In this document: positions 24,285 to 25,583 of the stretch, piece by piece
Layout: the number at the start of each line of letters is the position of its first letter
Numbering within the stretch: the first letter of the stretch is position 1
Assembly (NCBI GenBank): GCA_002700405.1
Contig: PACY01000048.1
Coordinates: 5,843-31,425 of the forward strand
Direction: 5' to 3'
DNA from: Flavobacteriaceae bacterium
GTDB lineage: Bacteria > Bacteroidota > Bacteroidia > Flavobacteriales > Flavobacteriaceae
Length of the DNA stretch: 25,583 nt
Notes under the pieces: model-generated
Database searches by the model: none
Told to the model about the DNA's origin: nothing
The model's input: only the letters and a program-made list of their open reading frames with translations
Translations under genes and position numbers: made by a program

Positions 24285-25125
24285 CTTTATAAATTTCTAA
24301 TTTATTAGTTTCAATTGCATTTTCAAGAATCTCCTTTTTTATCTCGTCTACTAAATTGACTTTTCTTTTATTTAAAATCATATACTCTAGAGTTGGTGAA
24401 ACAAATTCTATAGGAGCATATTCGCCTTTGTTAAGTAAACTAGTAATTTTAATCAAATATAATCCTAAAGAATCTTTGAATTGGAAAAATTTGTATTTTT
24501 TTAACGATTTATATCTATAATTATTCATTATAGATATAGTTTTATATAGATCATTTCTCCTATGCCAAACAGAATCAGCAAAAGAATGTTTTATAAACTG
24601 ATATGAAATTGAATCAAGCAACACTCTATCATCTTGGTTATATCTTCTTAATTTTCCCCTTATTTGACTAATATCAGGATTAGTGTTTGGTAAATAAATA
24701 AATGCGTATTGTATTAGATCTTCATTTAGTTTAAAAATTTCGTAGTTCTTCTTATATAAACTGTCTAATTTAAGAGAATCGACTTCTAAACTTATCGTAG
24801 AATTAACTAAAGCCTCTAAATAGCTGTTAGAAAGTAATTCTGTTTCATAATCATATACCATAGAGTTAATTTCTAACAACCTATTTTCTGATAAATTTAG
24901 TCTAGCTCCAGATCTTAAAATTTTATTAATTGCCCACTGGTTAATAAATTCATTGACTTTAATGATTGAGTCTAATTTTTCTTGTTGATCATCAATAATA
25001 ACTGAAATTTCATCTTCAAATAAGTAATCTTGATTTAATCTAGCGATAGGGTTTGAATTTTTTGGCACAAAATAATTATCACATGAAAAAAGAATGACAA
25101 AAAATATTAATAAAATTCTATTCAT
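24277..25125 (-). CDS. Foldase-associated envelope lipoprotein (SurA/PpiC-like, no clear catalytic domain)
   Basis: This 282-residue lipoprotein has a signal ending LFSC (Cys15). The mature part begins ARLNQDYLFEDEISVII, which resembles the N-terminal chaperone domain of SurA-like proteins. The remainder is helical and charged. I see no parvulin isomerase signature. A protein of this size commonly sits between the large PpiC-type isomerase and SurA in Flavobacteriia, which matches the context: it overlaps the upstream gene by 8 bases and surA by 8 bases. It probably works with these two in outer-membrane protein folding; this rests on position and weak similarity rather than on a defined motif. 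Confidence 0.75.
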   Translation of the reverse strand: MNRILLIFFVILFSCDNYFVPKNSNPIARLNQDYLFEDEISVIIDDQQEKLDSIIKVNEFINQWAINKILRSGARLNLSENRLLEINSMVYDYETELLSNSYLEALVNSTISLEVDSLKLDSLYKKNYEIFKLNEDLIQYAFIYLPNTNPDISQIRGKLRRYNQDDRVLLDSISYQFIKHSFADSVWHRRNDLYKTISIMNNYRYKSLKKYKFFQFKDSLGLYLIKITSLLNKGEYAPIEFVSPTLEYMILNKRKVNLVDEIKKEILENAIETNKLEIYKDE

Positions 25126-25583
25126 TATTTTCTAATAATTTTTTAATTCGTTTCAATATTCTTTTATTAATAACAATTAAATTATCTTTTCGTAGTTTTT
25201 TTATCCAATTATTCTCTAAAAAATCTTGATAATCCCCTGTTATTTCTCCTTTATCTTTATCAAAAGAAGTATAATTAGATTTATTTAATTCATAAAACTC
25301 TTTCATTTTAACGGAATCTTTACTAGCAGTATTCCATATCTTTTCTTGCATTAAATCAAAAAGTAACAAACCTTCTTTATATTCTTTTAAAATATATTTA
25401 TAATCTTTATTCTCATCCTCTAGATTTGACTTATACATTTCAAGAATGTTATTATTTATGAAGTCTATATATAACGAAGAAATAGTATTCTCTTTAGCTT
25501 TAGTTTTGATTTTTCCTTGATTGTCATCAATGTAAGTTGCAAAATCTAAAAAACTATATGTTCGGTTTCTAATAGTAATTAGA
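25118..25583 (-). CDS. Large PpiC/SurA-like peptidyl-prolyl isomerase, C-terminal part (partial)
   Basis: The minus-strand frame stays open from its stop at 25118 to the right edge of the window. The methionine at 25438 is internal, because the preceding codons (down to RNRTYSFLDFATYIDDNQGK) continue the same protein. The visible 155 codons include LYIDFINNNILEMYKSNLEDENKDYKYILKEY..., then GLLLFDLMQEKIWNTASKD and GDYQDFLENNWIKKLRKD. This pattern matches the C-terminal domain of the roughly 650-residue flavobacterial PpiC-type foldase. It overlaps the following lipoprotein gene by 8 bases. The catalytic domains lie outside the window and cannot be assessed. Confidence 0.78.
   Translation of the reverse strand, partial: LITIRNRTYSFLDFATYIDDNQGKIKTKAKENTISSLYIDFINNNILEMYKSNLEDENKDYKYILKEYKEGLLLFDLMQEKIWNTASKDSVKMKEFYELNKSNYTSFDKDKGEITGDYQDFLENNWIKKLRKDNLIVINKRILKRIKKLLENNE

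Noticed and set aside
25118..25438. A complete small 106-residue gene at the right edge
   Set aside because: The frame stays open to the window end with matching family sequence, so it is the C-terminal part of a larger isomerase.
1..25583. CRISPR arrays, insertion sequences, prophage or integrase signs
   Set aside because: No regularly spaced repeats, transposase motifs or terminal inverted repeats were seen; the two tRNA genes have no duplicated 3' ends or integrase beside them.

Overview
The window looks like a chromosomal segment of a marine Flavobacteriia-type member of the Bacteroidota with a small, AT-rich genome. The evidence is low GC, very short intergenic gaps, Bacteroidota -7 promoter boxes (TAnnTTTG) before several genes, a split transketolase, a SusC/FecA-style TonB receptor with a carboxypeptidase-like N-terminal domain, and many lipoproteins with acidic residues after the lipobox cysteine. 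No mobile element, CRISPR array, rRNA or prophage was seen, and no gene-free stretch exceeds 300 bases. The species is an inference; no search was possible.

Left part (1-6060): an lptG-like permease gene runs off the left edge behind tgt on the minus strand. Facing away from them are the two halves of transketolase (plus). Then come an FKBP-type isomerase lipoprotein with an acidic tail (minus), a PyrR-like phosphoribosyltransferase (plus), a shikimate kinase homologue whose catalytic motifs are eroded (minus), and tRNA-Lys(UUU) with a clear promoter.

Middle part (6088-16480): two adjacent minus-strand iron operons. The first encodes a DUF4856 lipoprotein, an imelysin-like lipoprotein, an HTTM / vitamin K-dependent gamma-carboxylase-like membrane protein, a FecA-like TonB-dependent receptor and a DCC (DUF393) protein. 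The second encodes a ferric-iron ABC importer (FbpA, FbpB, FbpC types). Both start with the same promoter layout: a 7-1-7 Fur-like palindrome (TTTAGAATCATTCTAAA and a one-mismatch version) seven bases upstream of a TATATTTG -7 box, about 30 bases before the start codon. This suggests one iron-responsive repressor controls both, giving a route from the outer membrane to the cytoplasm.

Right part (16540-25583): tRNA-Leu(GAG) is followed after 25 bases by crtI-crtB-crtZ-crtY, enough to convert geranylgeranyl diphosphate to zeaxanthin. The cluster shows no promoter of its own and may be read from the tRNA promoter. It converges, with a 4-base stop-codon overlap, on a minus-strand run of a large foldase (partial at the right edge), a foldase-like lipoprotein, a SurA-type isomerase and aconitase.

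The points most worth following up are the shared Fur-like operators, the poorly understood DUF4856-imelysin-HTTM-receptor-DCC operon with a 14-bp hairpin inside it, and the shikimate kinase homologue that has lost its ATP and shikimate motifs while keeping an intact frame.
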